A stretch of DNA of 6,034 bases from an uncultured Oscillospiraceae bacterium. GTDB lineage: Bacteria > Bacillota > Clostridia > Oscillospirales > Ruminococcaceae. This document shows positions 4,970 through 6,034 of this stretch, piece after piece. Both the position numbers and the translations under genes were made by a program. The DNA is taken from positions 1-6,034 of the forward strand of contig USLH01000137.1 in the NCBI GenBank assembly GCA_900555435.1, written 5' to 3'. Each line of letters begins with the position of its first letter. Position 1 is the first letter of the stretch. The notes under the pieces are model-generated. The model was not told the DNA's origin and made no database searches. It saw nothing but the letters and a program-made list of their open reading frames with translations.

Positions 4970-6034
4970 ATGGATCGCACCATTCTCCACTGCGACTGCA
5001 ACAGCTTTTTCGCCTCAGTGGAGTGCGTCTTCCGCCCGGAATTAAAAACCGTCCCCATGGCGGTCTGCGGCAATCCGGAAAACCGCCACGGCATCATCCT
5101 CGCCAAAAACGAGCTTGCCAAAAAGGCCGGCGTCGTCACTGCGGAGACGGTGTGGCAGGCCCGGCAAAAATGTCCGGAGCTTGTCTTAGTCCCCCCGCAC
5201 CATCAAGAATACGTCCGTTATTCGAATCTCGTCAACGCCATTTACCAGCGCTATACCGATCAGGTGGAGCCCTTCAGCATCGATGAATCCTGGCTGGATG
5301 TCACGGGAAGCCGAACCCTTTTCGGCTCCGGAGAGACCATTGCCGACGCCATCCGCGAAGCCGTCCGGGAGGAGCTGGGCATCACCGTCTCCGCCGGCGT
5401 TTCCTTCAACAAAATTTTCGCCAAAATGGGCAGCGATTATAAAAAGCCCGATGCTACCACTGTCATTTCCCGGGAAAACTACCGCCAGCTTCTCTGGCCC
5501 CTGCCCATCTCCGAGATGATCTTCGTAGGAAAAGCCTCCCGTACCGCTTTAAGGGAGCTGGGGATCTACACCATCGGCGACCTGGCCCGGGCGGAGCCTT
5601 CCCTGCTCCTTGCAAGGCTGGGAAAGATCGGCGGCATCCTCTCCACCTACGCCCGTGGGGAGGATCAAAGCCCTGTGACCTCCATTTACGACGAACCGGA
5701 GGAACCAAAATCCGTGGGAAACGGCATGACCTTCCGGCGGGACTTATCTGGCGAGGACGACCTGCGCATCGGCGTTTTGTATCTGGCGGATTCCGTTGCT
5801 GCCCGGCTCCGCCGCCACGGGCTCCGCTGCCGCACTGTTGCGGTGACGGTGAAAGATCCCAAATTCCACACCGTTTCCAAACAGAAGATTCTCCCCCGCT
5901 CCACGGATCTGGCGAAAACCATCGCCGAGGCCTCTCTGGAGCTGATCCGCAGCTGCTGGAACCCCTCCTCCCCCATCCGATCCATCACCATCACCGCCAG
6001 CCGCTTCCATGAATCCGGCGGCGACCAGCTCTCC
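4970..6034 (+). CDS. dinB: Y-family DNA polymerase IV-like protein (C-terminus beyond window)
   Basis: A translesion polymerase that copies past damaged template bases. The first 355 codons are visible and remain open at the right edge; the usual length of 400 or so suggests about 50 residues are missing, including any C-terminal beta-clamp-binding motif. Palm motif I is HCDCNSFFASVE with catalytic Asp9; motif III is FSIDESWLDVTGS with Asp105 and Glu106. Phe14 aligns with the steric-gate Phe13 of E. coli DinB, and Asn11 replaces its non-catalytic Asp10, as is common in the DCNSFFASVE group of Firmicutes. The segment GVSFNKIFAKMGSDYKKPD (143-161) is typical of the family. A helix-hairpin-helix thumb (VGKASRTALRELGIYTIGDL, 186-205) and little-finger domain (about 245-350) follow. 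GGGAGG (4957-4962) stands 7 nt before the ATG. dinB versus a UmuC-like subtype is not certain. Confidence 0.94.
   Translation, partial: MDRTILHCDCNSFFASVECVFRPELKTVPMAVCGNPENRHGIILAKNELAKKAGVVTAETVWQARQKCPELVLVPPHHQEYVRYSNLVNAIYQRYTDQVEPFSIDESWLDVTGSRTLFGSGETIADAIREAVREELGITVSAGVSFNKIFAKMGSDYKKPDATTVISRENYRQLLWPLPISEMIFVGKASRTALRELGIYTIGDLARAEPSLLLARLGKIGGILSTYARGEDQSPVTSIYDEPEEPKSVGNGMTFRRDLSGEDDLRIGVLYLADSVAARLRRHGLRCRTVAVTVKDPKFHTVSKQKILPRSTDLAKTIAEASLELIRSCWNPSSPIRSITITASRFHESGGDQLS

Overview
The window looks like a piece of a fairly GC-rich Firmicutes (Clostridia-type) chromosome from a fermentative anaerobe. The evidence is a pyruvate formate-lyase with its activase, a ZTP ('pfl motif') riboswitch ahead of pflB, strong AAGGAG-type Shine-Dalgarno sites, intrinsic terminators with U tracts, near-consensus TTGACA/TATAAT promoters, and a clostridial-style Y-family polymerase. 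The genus cannot be fixed from the sequence alone.

Layout, left to right. Positions 1-2916 on the minus strand carry pflB (743 aa), then a GNAT acetyltransferase (154 aa), then the 5' end of pflA, which runs off the left edge. GNAT and pflA overlap by ATGA, and a terminator-like hairpin separates pflB from the GNAT-pflA pair. Positions 2917-3121 are the pflB control region: a perfect TTGACA-17-TATAAT promoter, a complete ZTP aptamer, and an intrinsic terminator whose 5' arm shares bases with the aptamer's last helix, so that ligand binding should favour read-through. Positions 3051-3715 are a decayed region: a NimA/PPOX-type flavoprotein gene broken by two frame disruptions and joined in frame to the tail of a maltose/galactoside O-acetyltransferase-like gene. 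The pflB promoter sits inside the 3' end of that hybrid reading frame. Positions 3726-4673 hold an intact D-2-hydroxyacid dehydrogenase with its own promoter at 4705-4734. Positions 4674-4969 are a divergent region with a possible 23-aa hydrophobic peptide gene on the minus strand, and a promoter and candidate LexA/DinR box for the plus-strand gene. From 4970 to the right edge runs a Y-family DNA polymerase (dinB-like), lacking its C-terminus.

How it fits together. PflB splits pyruvate and CoA into acetyl-CoA and formate, and PflA installs the glycyl radical PflB needs. Formate feeds 10-formyl-tetrahydrofolate. ZTP/ZMP builds up when 10-formyl-THF is short, so a ZTP-activated pflB closes a one-carbon supply loop. 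This arrangement is already known for the riboswitch class. The less usual points are the acetyltransferase lodged between pflB and pflA, the internal terminator-like hairpin, the chimeric gene relic upstream, and the small peptide gene in a structured leader. I found no mobile element, CRISPR array, rRNA or tRNA.
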